Of a DNA stretch of 64,000 bases, positions 12,162 through 22,707 are shown one piece after another; position 1 is the stretch's first letter, and every line of letters starts with the position of its first letter. The stretch is from Larix kaempferi (lineage: Eukaryota > Streptophyta > Pinopsida > Pinales > Pinaceae), in NCBI GenBank assembly GCA_027924585.1, contig BSBM01000186.1, forward strand, positions 4,030,001 through 4,094,000, written 5' to 3'. The notes below the pieces were generated by a model. That model had not been told where the DNA came from and searched no databases. It saw nothing but the letters and a program-made list of their open reading frames with translations. The position numbers and the translations under genes are program-made.

Positions 12162-13025
12162 ATGGAGATTGGTAATCTATTCCCCATGATTTGGATGAAG
12201 GTTGCTGATCAAAGTGATGATGTTATGACGTTTTCCAAGGACAAAGAGCATTATTGCAGAGCTGGGACAATTATGGGGAATTTAATGGTGGTTAGTGGCG
12301 AAGGGCCTTTAAATTACCTCTATCAGGTTGGCTCTCGACACTTCTGTGACTTGTCTGAGAAGGAGTGTGTCTTGTTGAGTTTATTTTTGTTTTCTTGTGG
12401 TGGTGAGAGTGAGCAGTTATCTGTGGAGAGAATGCCTTTGAGGGGTCGCCCTGATTGTAGAGGTCAGAGTATCCAGGGTGAACCTAGTAATCCTTCCCGG
12501 GATGTTGAACCCATAACTGCCGCTAGTCGGGAGCAGTGGCGAGCGGGCACGACCGCGGTGTTTTTTTGTCGTCTTTTTCCTGGGCAACTGCAAAGGGATT
12601 TAAAGGAGATGGAAGGCCATTTATGGAGGATGGTGGGAGAACAGGAACTGCCACCTGAGTCAGTGGCTATGGTGGACTAGATCCATGATCCAGGTCACAC
12701 AAGAGGATGTATGGCTCTTTATAATAAAGTGGTGGTCATGCTCTGGGTCACGAAAACTCTCATTGCTCAGACATAGGTGGCTCGGGTGGACAATCTGGCG
12801 GAGTCCCAATGACTAAAAAAACTGGAGGAGAACTGTAAGGAGCATGCTGATGAGACCCATTGGATACATATGAAGCTGGATGCCATTGCCGGGGAATTGG
12901 GTATCTCTTTCTTAACTCACCCCAAGAAAGTTGATAATCCAAAGGTTATTGATCTCCAGGGCAAGGCTAGTGAGATGGATGACACGCTGGTCATTAACAT
13001 TGAAGATGATCAGGGACCTGTGTGA
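12162..13025 (+). pseudogene. Third LINE reading frame, unknown function
   Basis: Downstream of RNase H a frame of 287 codons runs from ATG 12162 to TGA 13023-13025, with two internal stops (12678-12680 and one near 12774) and another near 12812. I recognise no domain. The N-terminal 170 residues hold a Cys/Arg-rich middle (ERMPLRGRPDCRGQS). The C-terminal third (KKLEENCKEHADETHWIHMK, then acidic VINIEDDQGPV) looks helical and charged. It lies 270 bp beyond the RNase H and inside the TSDs, so it belongs to the LINE. It could be a degenerate third ORF, a captured host exon or chance openness in a long 3' UTR. Confidence 0.45.
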
Positions 13026-13564
13026 TGACTCTATGGATGTGCCGATGAGCTGGGTCGCCTCAATACTACTTTAGTTCCTGAAGAATATGTTCCATCTTGA
13101 TGCTGGTGGCGACTCTTGATGTTTTGGTGGTGTTTAGACCTTTGTTTGGGTTTTGTAAGTGGACATACGGCTGGCTTCTGCTTTAGCCCCTACTTTGTTA
13201 GTCTGTTTTGGCTTCTATTTAGAGTCTTACGGATTATGGGTATGGGATTACCTCTTGGGAAGGCATGTTATCTCGGCATACTTCAGTGTATTGGGTTTTG
13301 TAATGCCTGCTCTCTTGGCTTACTTTGCTTTCAGTCTATTAATAGCTTCCTCTAGATGATTTATCGATGGTCTCGTCCTTTTAGCTATGTTCTAGATTGT
13401 AATACTTGATCTCTGGTTTTGTGTATGGGCTTATGTTGATCAGAAGAGTTTAGATCGCTATGGTAGCTACTTAAGCACCATGACTATTGTAAAGATGTAT
13501 ATTGTAACTTTGGTCTGACTATTAATAGAATGATGCTTTTTTTTCTTTGCTTAAAAAAAAAAAA
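13026..13564 (+). other. LINE 3' UTR and poly(A) tail
   Basis: The sequence is T/G-rich with no coding signal and ends in 12 A residues at 13553-13564. The right TSD follows at once. Open frames at 13116-13359 are hydrophobic low-complexity readings of this T-rich DNA, not genes. Confidence 0.85.
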
Positions 13565-13578
13565 TTGATGTTGTAAAC
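13565..13578. repeat. Right target-site duplication of the LINE
   Basis: TTGATGTTGTAAAC matches 1792-1805 exactly and follows the poly(A) run. Confidence 0.93.
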
Positions 13579-15185
13579 ATATATTTATAATAAAAAATCT
13601 ATGAAAAGAAATTTATCAACATGGTTACACCAAAATAATATATCAAATCGACATTACATTTGATCTACTAATTCCCTTTCTCTAGATTTATTTTAGGAGG
13701 TAAAATGCTTTCTCTTTTATATGAAAGCTATACACCTACTAAAATTTTATTTTTGAACTTTTTGTATAAAAGAGCATCATCCAAATCACAAAATCTAATT
13801 TAACAAAGTGAAATTCCAAAAATTAGAAAATAAAATAAAGTTGGAAAAAAATGAATTAAAAGATTTTTTAAGTCAAGATCATATTTTACAATAATCTAGA
13901 TAAACAAGTGAGATCGCCACCAAAGCTATTTAGGACTTCCATTTGATGAAATGTTTGATAAAATAAAAAACAATTGAAAAATAACCTAAGTGTAACTCTA
14001 AGAAACTATATATTTATTTAGTTGTGTACATGATTGAAATTTAAATATTATATTTCATTTTGACATTAATCTTAATGTTATTTTCCATCATGGTAAAAAA
14101 GATAAATGTTTACCAAAATACACTTCAAATATTAAAAAAATATTTTAACAAGGATTTTTTTTAATGGATGATTGTTTTATAAAATATCTTATGTTACTTT
14201 GGTGCTTCTCATGAGGTTTGGTTGTGTGCCTTCATTAGAACCTCCTCTAAAAAGAAGAAGGGAGAGATGGTTCCACATAACTCTGAAGTAATTGTTGTTT
14301 CCCTTGTATTGGATATTATACCCATATAATGTGCCATTCATTTATGTGAGTGTATATTCTCATGCATTTATGTTGTTGTTATTACCACTATACTATAATT
14401 ATATACTAAAATCTATTATCAAAACAATATAATTTAATTATCAAGACAATATCTCTATCACCTTTGGAGCTTCACACTTGATAGATATTAATTTTATTAC
14501 AAAATAAATCTTCATTTAATTACAAACAGTTTGTGATTGTTTTATTAGACCTAAAAAATAATATCCATTAATTCTTTTTATTTGATTTTATTACATATGT
14601 AATGAACTATTTAAACATAATTAGCTTTGATATAAACATAAAAGGTTCATTTTATCAACATACGTGAAAACTAATTACCAAACTTTCATCATAATTTATA
14701 TCTAAAATGGACAAAAGGTGTCATTTTGTTTGGTTTCCATACTCAAAATTTTGTCACGAAAGTCAATTTATCTATTTACAGTAAAATGACTTATTATTAA
14801 TTCTCTTGATAACGTACATAGGAATAAACAAAAGTTAAAATGTGCCACCTCATAAATATATCAATAAACTTTTGCTTGACTTTTGTAGGAATTCATTTTC
14901 TTAAACACAAGGTTATAAAATTGTGGCCATCAAGTTTTGTTTATTCAACGTACAAATAAATGGTTACATCATAACTGCGGCCACATTACTTATCTCAGAT
15001 GCCCGGGAGACTTTATTTTTTATTCGTATAATGAAATTTCAAATTCCTTTCACATAATGGAATACCATGCGATCTAATATGAACGCTAATTTTGTTTTGA
15101 CAGGTCTATATTTCGAGATGACGCTCCACGTAAAGAAGGATTTATTAATGCCACGTAATTTTTGTCAATTGTGTATTAAAAAAAA
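13579..15185. other. AT-rich DNA, nothing recognised
   Basis: Long AT-rich sequence with stops in every frame. No transposon end, RNA gene or protein motif is visible. It is the natural continuation of the DNA left of the LINE. Confidence 0.55.
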
Positions 15186-15290
15186 TTATGTAAATGGAGA
15201 GTTGTCCATGTCAATCAGAAAAGCATCCTCACTACTCCTCTGCGTTGTATGTAGATGGAGAGATGTCTATGTCAATCAGAAAAACATCCC
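15186..15290. repeat. Imperfect tandem duplication, about 60 bp
   Basis: The segment containing GGAGAGTTGTCCATGTCAAT (about 15197) recurs with four changes as GGAGAGATGTCTATGTCAAT (about 15257). Both copies continue with CAGAAAA.CATCC. The copies are too short and too imperfect to be a known element. Confidence 0.75.
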
Positions 15291-15347
15291 GAGTAGCCGT
15301 TATGAAAACGGCATTCTTATCCAAAAAAGCAATGTAAAAATTCTTTA

Positions 15348-15567
15348 ATGGAACGGGATCCAAAGGTGAGTGTACAGTTTGAAATTCAAATTGTTAGGTT
15401 AGTTCAAATTTCTTTGAAATTCTTATTATTGTTATTGTTATTGCCTTTAGGATCTAGCAAATTTGGAAGTCTCCATGGACGCAGCTACTGTTGGAGAGAG
15501 GAGGCTATGGTTTCTGTGCTCGCAGCTCGAGATGGTGCTCTACCCCTGTTTGGCAGATTGGCAATAA
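15348..15567 (+). CDS. Candidate small two-exon reading frame, function unknown
   Basis: ATG at 15348 opens an 18-nt exon ending AAG at 15365. It is followed by a plant-like intron of 85 bp (15366-15450) with donor GTGAGT and a T-rich acceptor ending TTTAG. Splicing keeps frame into GATCTAGCAAATTTGG... and runs to TAA at 15565-15567, giving 44 residues (starts MERDPKDLANLEVSMDAA). I recognise no family. The exon is higher in GC than its flanks. It may be a real small gene, the first exons of a broken host gene, or chance. The unspliced frames 15348-15578 and 15642-15902 are alternatives that I find weaker. Confidence 0.25.
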
Positions 15568-17529
15568 GCGTCTGTTGATCCGCTTCTAACTTTGGTCTTC
15601 CTGGGGAGAAGATTCTGAGCTCCCAGCGAGGGTTTCCAGAGTTGTTTAGGAGTAGGACGCATGTCGCTACTGAGATGTGTGACCTCTGGATAGCTGCCCC
15701 TTGCTTTACTCCACAAATTAGACATCATGATCGCTTAATGACTCTCACTTCTCTGCTTAGGAATTCTTCTCTGGAATCCGACTGCACCAACTTCCTTGTT
15801 GACACGGAGATTTATCAAACAATCGTTAACTCTCGAATCCGACTGCACCAACTCCCTCCAGGTCAGGACATTGATTGCCCTAGCTTTTCTTGCTCTCTTT
15901 AGCTAACCCTACAGTCCATTATCAAATTTTTCAAATTTGTGTTAAATTCTTCTCGAAACACTTCCCTGCCCCTGCTATCTTTTTCAGTTGCAAGTAGTTC
16001 TTCGGCAAATGGCATTCGTCTCCCTTGAATTAGATCGTGTTCGCCCTTATTTTCGTGGGATTTCTTTGGGTGTTGATTTGAACTTTTTCATGAGATTGCC
16101 CTGTGTTATGAATCACAGCCAACAGAAATGAAATGGAAAAAATGATCGGTAAATGTTCTTCTGTGGACGATGGACACCCGACCATCGGTAGTGTGGATTT
16201 CTGTCACTTATTTCAGAAGCTCCGGCAGAGATCATATAATGTCGACCAGTGGAGGAGGAGGTTTGCTTGCAGACTGAAGTGAGACCCATTCCACCCCACA
16301 TTCAAACTGATTGGGGTCACGGAAGAGAAGCTTTGGATAGTCAACTTCCCTCACACTTGCACGCTGATTGGGTTTCATCATTGAAAATTCAAATCTGTGC
16401 AGGAAAGAAGCTTGATCATAGAGCAAGTAGTCCAATGGACAACTTCTCTGTGGACAACCTGTTATCATTATTGCCTTTCCGATTCATATTTGTTGTTATA
16501 TTGTTTGAAAAAACCCGTTAATGGATTTCATATATGTTATTTGGTTTATTGATTTTGTGCATTGATTAATCGGTATTCGTCCAATATGTTTGAGAAGTAC
16601 TGCACAACGTGTGCCATTTTTTCATATGGTTGGCCGATCATACGAAAGGGACTTGACTCGATTTCATGTTGGATGATGGACACTTAAAGCAGGTATATTT
16701 AATATGATTTGCTTTAATGAAAGGAAGGAAAGAAGAAGTAGATTAAATTAATAGATTATTTTGTTCTGATTATTTTGATAGCATTATTTTAAAAATATAT
16801 TTTACATAACTCTGTACAAGAAAACACATAAAAGAAATGCATTAGATTATTTGCTATAAATACTTTTAAAGTGCGTTTTTAATGGAAATCTTATATCTAT
16901 TAAGTCCGTTATGATGGAAGTTGAGAAGGAATATTAAATCTAATTAGCTCTCTTTACATAATTGGGTTTAAGCTCAAAGCCTACCTACCACTGAGCCTCA
17001 CCAATAGAGGCTCATATCTTCTCATTTTTATAATTACATAGAACTAACATTGGGAGGATATTGAATTTTCAAAGAAAATCCATTGAGGAGGGAAGAATTG
17101 TTATGTTGCCTAAACAAATTGTTGTAAGAAAAACGGAGCAATGGACAAGGTGAATCCCTTGTGGCCAGTATTTATTTGAGCTTTCCTGCCCACTGTGGCC
17201 AGTACGTTTTCCCACTGTTGTGTCTTGTTCACTAGTTCATTGCCTGAGGTCGAGCTGCCTTTCAGCTGTGCAATCGTGTGTTGCGTTACGCCATGCCAAG
17301 CGTTCTGAATCTGCCTTACTGGCATTCTCTTCTCTATGTCTTCACTTTATTAAATGAAAAAGCAAATGAATGACAATATTTTTTCTACTCAACATTGTGA
17401 TTTACATAAAAATTTATTTCTGATTTTCATAAATTTTTATTTCTATCCCTGTGTAGAATTAAATTATTTATTTAAGTATATTTTTACAAGATGTAAAAAA
17501 TTTCGTGATAATACCTGTGATTTGGCATT
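15568..17529. other. Mixed-composition DNA with no assignable gene
   Basis: Short open stretches exist at 15642-15902 (+), 16249-16521 (+) and 17325-17110 (-), and base composition there is less AT-rich than the flanks. A duplicated phrase, AATCCGACTGCACCAACT, occurs near 15777 and 15837. None of the translations shows a domain I know. The region could be remnants of a low-copy gene or of an old element. Confidence 0.35.
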
Positions 17530-17664
17530 TTGTCAATGCTATTCCTGTAGCAGTGTTCACATTTTGTCTCTTTTATTCTGTCTAAATATATCACATTGTC
17601 AATACTATTCCTGTCATAGTGTTCACATTTTTGTATCTCTTTTATTCTGTCTAAATATATCACA
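17530..17664. repeat. Tandem duplication, 66-bp unit, two copies
   Basis: The unit TTGTCAATGCTATTCC...ATATATCACA (17530-17595) is repeated at 17596-17664 with a few substitutions and a short insertion. Confidence 0.88.
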
Positions 17665-18730
17665 GATTCTTTAACTATTTGTTTAAATTCTTATAGGCTT
17701 ATTTTGCACACTTCTACACTTTTTTTCATTCATATTTTTAGATAAAGAAAATTGTTAGATAAAGAAAATCGTATGATATTCTTTAAAATATTTAATTCAA
17801 TTTTATTTTATAAAAATATTTTAATTTTAGGAAAATCTTATGATATTCTGTAAAATATTTTTATTTTATATATATATATGGCGAAGGTGATTATTGCCCT
17901 AAATTAGGGTTGGTAGTAGATAGTCCTCTTCAATATAAAACACTACGATTTTAGGATCCTTATAAATTAAGTACATTTCAAACCAAAAATATAGGGTCAC
18001 GCACCTATTTTATTTTTTAAACAATTTTCTAGTTTATTATTTTGTAGTTAATTTAGGCTTCTTTGTTTTCTAATATGATATATCCATTTTTTAAGTAACA
18101 CTTTATTTTTTATCCTTTTTAACTTTTATTAAATTATTCCAAATGCTAAATGTAGAAATGAATAATTAAAGATTAATTTTCACATACCTTTTATTCTATG
18201 ATTGTGTCTTTTTTAGGTTAGACACGAAATAGAGTAATGATTAGAATGCGAGTAGTGTTATTGTTTTAATTTTTATTTAAAAATATATTTTATTCGAGAA
18301 CTTAGTTATCTTGAAATCTCTCTTTATTATATTATTAGAATTTATTTAGTTTTTGTTTTTTAAGTTAGATATATGATGAGAAATAGAGTGATGATTAGAA
18401 TGAGAATAGTATTATTTTTTCTATTTTTTTTTTTATTTTTTTTTTAAAGAATTAATTATCTTGAAATCTCTTTATTATATTCTTGGAATTTATTTAGTTG
18501 ATGGATATCGTTAGTCGATTATTATTTATGGATGTAATATTTAAGACAATGGATTGTAAAATATAAATATATAGTTTTTTAATATATGCTTTAATGAAAA
18601 TATTACTAATAGATGCACATGTAAAGTATATTAAAATTGTGAGGAGTATATCATTTTTCTTTCTTTCTTATAGTGTTATTTATTTATATTATTATAATAT
18701 AGTACTTTGATATATTTTTATTGCGATGGA
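17665..18730. other. AT-rich DNA with a diverged duplication at 18210-18500
   Basis: There is no gene. Within it, a block of about 147 bp starting TTTTAGGTTAGACACGAAAT (about 18211) is repeated from about 18357 (AAGTTAGATATATGATGAGA), including the shared phrases AGAGTGATGATTAGAATG and ATCTTGAAATCTC. Confidence 0.6.
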
Positions 18731-18989
18731 TCTTATAGAGGGGTGCACAAGAGAGAGGTCAAAGGAAGGGAAGAAGCATTGAAGAGGAAGGTAAGGGTAT
18801 TTGAGGGAGTTTGGCAACGGTAAAGGAGGAGAACATGGGGAGAGGAAGGGAACAAAGGAATACATACAAACAGATGAAGATGGTCGGTTATAGAAGGAGT
18901 AGATAGGGATGTGAGAAAAAGAAAAAAAAAAGATAGGAAGGATAATAAGGAATGGAGGATGACAGACAATTGAAGGGTAGAGGATGCAT

Positions 18990-20695
18990 GAGGTGTCGAA
19001 AAAGGTGGAGTAGTGGGAGAGGGTGCAAGGGCCATGGGTAGAGAGGAGAAAATGAAGGAAGAAGGAGGGGAAGGGGGCGAGGGAGTAGGAGGAGGAGGAG
19101 GGATTTGGGGGGGAGGAAGCGAAGGGGAGGCAAAGGGATGGAGAGGAGAGGATGAGGAGGAGGGGCGATGGGAGGGGGAGGAGGGATTCGGGGGGGAGGA
19201 AGTGAAGGGGAGGAAAAGGGATGGAGAGGAAAGGGTGAGGAGGAGGGGCAATGGGAGGGGGAGGGGGAGGTGGGGGGAGATAGAAGGGGGAGAGGGGAGG
19301 GGAGAGAGGGGGAGGAGCATGGGGGAAGGGGAGGGAAAGGAATATGAGTAGGGGGAAAGGGGATAAGGGGAGGGGGAGAGAGGGAGTAGGGGGATGGGTA
19401 TAACGAGGAGGAGGAGGAAGGGGGAGGGGAGAGGAGGAGTAGGAGGGAGACGGGTGGGAGAGGGGGAGAGAGGGGGAGGGGATAGGGGGAGTAGGGGGGA
19501 TGGGGATGGGGAGGGGGGGAGAGGGGGAATAGGGGGGAGGGGGATGGGGATAGGGTGATGAGGGGGAGGGCGGAGGGGAGAGGGGGATGGGGAGTAGGTG
19601 GGAGGGGGATGGGGAGAGGGGCAGTAGGGGAGATTGGAGAGGGGGGGGAAAAGCAGTAGGGGGAGTGGGTATAAGGAGGGGGGGGAGGGGGAGGAGGGGG
19701 ATGGTTAGAGGGGTATTACAGGGAAGGGGAGAGAGGGGGAGTGGGAGGGGAGAGAGGAGAGGGGAGAGGAGAGAGAGGGAGGGGGCTTAGGGAAGAGGGG
19801 GGGAGAGAAGAGGAGTAGGAGGGAGGGTAATAGGGTTGAGGGGGAGCAAGGGGATTGGAGAGGGGGAGTAGGGGGAAGGGGGATGGGGAGAGGGGTTGTA
19901 GGGGGAAGGGTATGAGGAGGACGGGGAGGGTTATGAGAGAGGGGTAGTATGGGGGATGGGGATGGGAGATGGGTGGGTGTGAGGAGGGGCATATTGGAGG
20001 GGAGGGAAGGGGGATATAGGGAGGAGGGAGGGTGAGGGGAGTAGAAGGCCAGTGGAGGAGGAGGAGGGAGGGGGGAGGGGAGGAGGAGGAGGGGAAGAGG
20101 TGGAGGAAGAGGGGAGCAGACGGGAGGGGAGAGGGAGAGGGAGACGAGAGGGGATGGGAGGTGGGGTGGAGGGGAAAGGTGAGGGAGATGGAGAGGGGGA
20201 GGAGTAGAAGGATAGGTGGGGAGGTAGGGGAGCGGAGGGGAGAGGGAGAGGGGAGGGGATGGGGTGGGGAGGAGGGGAGAGGCATGGGAGATGGAGTTGG
20301 GGAGGAGTAGGAGGAGGGGGAGAGTATGAGTGGGAGGAGGAGGGGTAAGGGATGTGAGGTGGGGATGGGGAGGAGGATAGAGAGACGAGGAAGAGGAGGA
20401 GGGGAGAGGAGTGGGTAGGGGACGAGAGTGGGGGACGAGGGGGAGAGTGGATGGGGAGAGTGGAGATGGGAGGGGAGGGGAGAGGGAGATGGGAGGGGAG
20501 GGGAGAGCTGAGGGAGATGGAGAGGGGGAGGGGGAAGAGAAGGATGAGGAGAGAGGGAGGAGGATAGGGAGAGGTGGAGGAGGATGAGGGGATGGGGAGA
20601 GGAGGGAGTGGGTTTGGGGGGCCAGTGGGGCGGGAGGGGGATGGTGGGGGGTAAGGGGAGGTGGGTAAGGGGAGTGGGTAGGGGGAGAGGAGGTT
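18990..20695 (+). repeat. 1.7-kb purine-rich (G/A) tract
   Basis: For about 1.7 kb the + strand is close to all purine. In sampled lines only four or five of 60 bases are pyrimidines. It consists of irregular GGGGA, GGA and GAG units with frequent runs of three to eight G, and 18735-18990 is a weaker purine-rich shoulder. The minus strand therefore reads as long Pro/Ser/Leu-rich open frames (337 and 446 codons), which are composition artefacts. Such DNA can adopt triplex (H-DNA) and G-quadruplex forms. It ends sharply at about 20695 against the LTR-like region. Confidence 0.9.
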
Positions 20696-21992
20696 TTGGG
20701 TTGGCCCAAGTGGGGCATTTTTGTGTAAGTCTGATTTTGGAGCTGTGGCGCTGAGCGCAGTTAACCTGAAGTAATTTTGGAGAAGTAAGTGTTGGGATGC
20801 TGTGAAGATGTGTGCAGCACAGCATTAGAAGAGCTGCAAGCTTCAGCGTTGCAAGGAGTACAGCGCTGCAATGTGTCCAGTCTATGGAGATCCGACAAAA
20901 TAGAGTGTTGGATGGAAGATGGCACATATTCCGATTAGACCATCGGTGGTCTATTTTTGGTAAAGATGCTCCAGGATTACCAAGCGGTGGGTAGGAGCAA
21001 AGTAGAAGGAACGCAACTAGTCGTACATTCAAAGAACCACTACCTGAACCAGTCACACAAGATCGTTAGAGGAAGAATGACTCGATGAAAGGGACCTATT
21101 GGCATGCGCATGACAGGGATATTGATGGAGACGTGAAGCATGCATGGAAGATGACCATGATGGAAGATTCGCTACTAGAAGCCAGCAAGTCTAGGTAAGC
21201 TGAAAACCGCAATAGTTTTGTAAACCTAAGGTTTTTTGCCTTCAAATTGTAAATATATGACCTACGGGCATGATCTATAAATAAGGCATAGTTTGTATGG
21301 GAAAAGGTTGTTGAATCTCTCATTTTGTATAATCGTCATTGTTATTGGTTGAATAGATCTCTGTTGAGAGACATTTTGTAAAGGCTATGCAAGCTATGTG
21401 CGCAGAGACCTATTGAAAGAGAAGAGAGTCTGCAGTTGAGTGCGTAGGCAAAGACCTGTTGTACCCTTCCAAAATACTAATACAACAACAATTCTTGTGG
21501 ATGTAGCCTCCATCTGGGGGGTGAACCACGTTAAATCCTGTGTAGTGTGATTGTTTATGTTTGCACTTGTCTGTTTGCTTACAATGAATATTTGAATTCT
21601 CAGTTATCAGTTCTTATGCAAATGCTTTTATATGTATTCACCATAGGAGAATGATGGGAATAATATGTTAAGTGTTGCATGAATGGATGAATGATGAACG
21701 TGTAGTATTCTAAGTCTGTGAAAATATCAGTTCCTTGAATAATTGCATGTGCATGTAGAGTTCGGGTTGTATGACTCTTTTGACGCACATCACTGGAAGT
21801 GTGCAGCATTGTGTGTCTCATCTGGTTGCATCAATTTAACGCTAAATAACCTAACGCAGTAAATGAATGAATAAGTTTTAAGTGAAGTCTTCATTATCAG
21901 TTAAGTTTGTGAAGGAACCGTATAAGTCAGATGTGTTGTCCTGTCAAGTAAACTCTGCTCGAACAGCATAGTCCATGGATGTGTTGGGTGCG
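20696..21992 (+). promoter_or_regulatory. LTR-like promoter region of gypsy-C (boundaries not found)
   Basis: After the purine tract comes unique-looking DNA with a TATA box TATAAATA at 21276-21283. About 240 bp later is the phrase GAACCACGTTAAATCCTGTG, a type of sequence common near the 3' end of plant LTRs. It precedes the gag frame at 29350 once gypsy-B is removed, so I infer it is the 5' LTR and leader of gypsy-C. No TG...CA termini, second LTR copy or primer-binding site could be found. The last five bases (21988-21992, GTGCG) are the left TSD of gypsy-B. Confidence 0.4.
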
Positions 21993-22694
21993 TGTAGCTA
22001 GGGTTTTACCCCTAGCTTGTGCCAATGAGCACCTACTAAGGAGAATGGACTCCTTAGTAGCAGTTCAGTATATTAAACTAATTATGCAAAAACAAAAAAT
22101 TAAATTATTTCTAAGACAAGCATGAAGCATAAACACCAAAATGAAAGAATGACTTTGTATTGATGTTACCTTGAGTGTCAAGGTTGATGAAGCCCTTTGC
22201 AGTGTCCAAGAGGATGCTCCAAGCTTCAGAATGCTCCTTTCTCCTTCTCCAATGTTGGGGATGGGCCAAAGGTGGCTCTCAAGGTGAAAATAGTCCAAAG
22301 GTGAACTAGGGTTTCGAGAGAGGTTTTGGCAGAGTAAGGGTGCTTGTGATTGTGGATATGGAATAAGGGATCTCCATCACCTATTTATAGTTTTTTGGTG
22401 GTGGAGTGCTGACCCATGGTTTTGGGAAACACATGGTTTTAGGCAGCTGTATAGGGTTTTTTCCTCCTTTTCCTCATTATTTTATATTTTTATTCCCTTT
22501 TTAGGGGATTTTTGCTATTTTTGGAGGAAAAGGGGGTTTTTTAGCCTTTTTTAGGCTATTTTGATGGTTTTGTGGCCTTTTGGAGGCTTTTTAATGGGAT
22601 TTTGTGGGATTTTAATGGAAATATGGTAGGAAAAAGGACAAATGAGCCATATAATGTGGTAAATGAGCTAGTGAGCACTTTTTGGGTGTTAACA
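21993..22694 (-). repeat. gypsy-B 3' LTR, complete
   Basis: A 702-bp LTR. On the minus strand it begins TGTTAACACCC at 22694 and ends CTAGCTACA at 21993. A TATA box, CTATAAATAG, lies on the minus strand at 22390-22381, about 305 bp from the LTR start, which is a normal U3 length. The part left of 22367 has no partner in the truncated right LTR. Confidence 0.93.
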
Positions 22695-22695
22695 G

Positions 22696-22707
22696 ATTGC
22701 CCCCTGA
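22696..22707 (-). other. gypsy-B polypurine tract
   Basis: Read on the minus strand, CAGGGGGCAAT lies next to the 3' LTR start. It primes plus-strand synthesis in the Ty3/gypsy cycle. Confidence 0.85.

Larger units (their letters stand above)
1806..13564 (+). mobile_element. L1-type LINE, interrupted by gypsy-A
   Basis: This is a non-LTR retrotransposon of about 7.4 kb once the 4.3-kb gypsy-A insertion is removed. In order it holds ORF1 (2092-3078), ORF2 with endonuclease and reverse transcriptase (3357-5228 and 9549 onward), a zf-RVT-like Cys/His segment, an RNase H of the archaeal-like type known from plant L1 elements, and a third reading frame (12162-13025). A 3' UTR ending in A-rich DNA (13553-13564) closes it. 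A perfect 14-bp TSD flanks both ends, so this is a complete insertion and not a 5'-truncated copy. Stops and frameshifts in every ORF make it inactive. The preserved TSD argues for moderate rather than great age. Confidence 0.93.

Noticed and set aside
13116-13359. Two overlapping hydrophobic frames near the LINE tail
   Set aside because: T-rich 3' UTR sequence gives hydrophobic translations by composition. It lies after the ORF3 stop and before the poly(A).
16249-16521. 90-codon plus-strand frame
   Set aside because: It has no recognisable domain, no supporting splice structure and an overlapping minus-strand frame of similar length. I leave it as unassigned DNA.
17110-17325. 71-codon minus-strand frame in slightly GC-richer DNA
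   Set aside because: No family is recognised and there are no neighbouring exons. It could be an exon relic but I cannot support a call.
19013-20310. Plus-strand Gly/Arg/Glu-rich frames in the same tract
   Set aside because: They are translations of purine-only DNA with no independent evidence of coding.
19705-21056. Minus-strand frames of 337 and 446 codons rich in Pro, Ser and Leu
   Set aside because: They are the pyrimidine-strand reading of the G/A-rich tract. Stop codons are scarce there because of composition, and there is no domain or sensible start.
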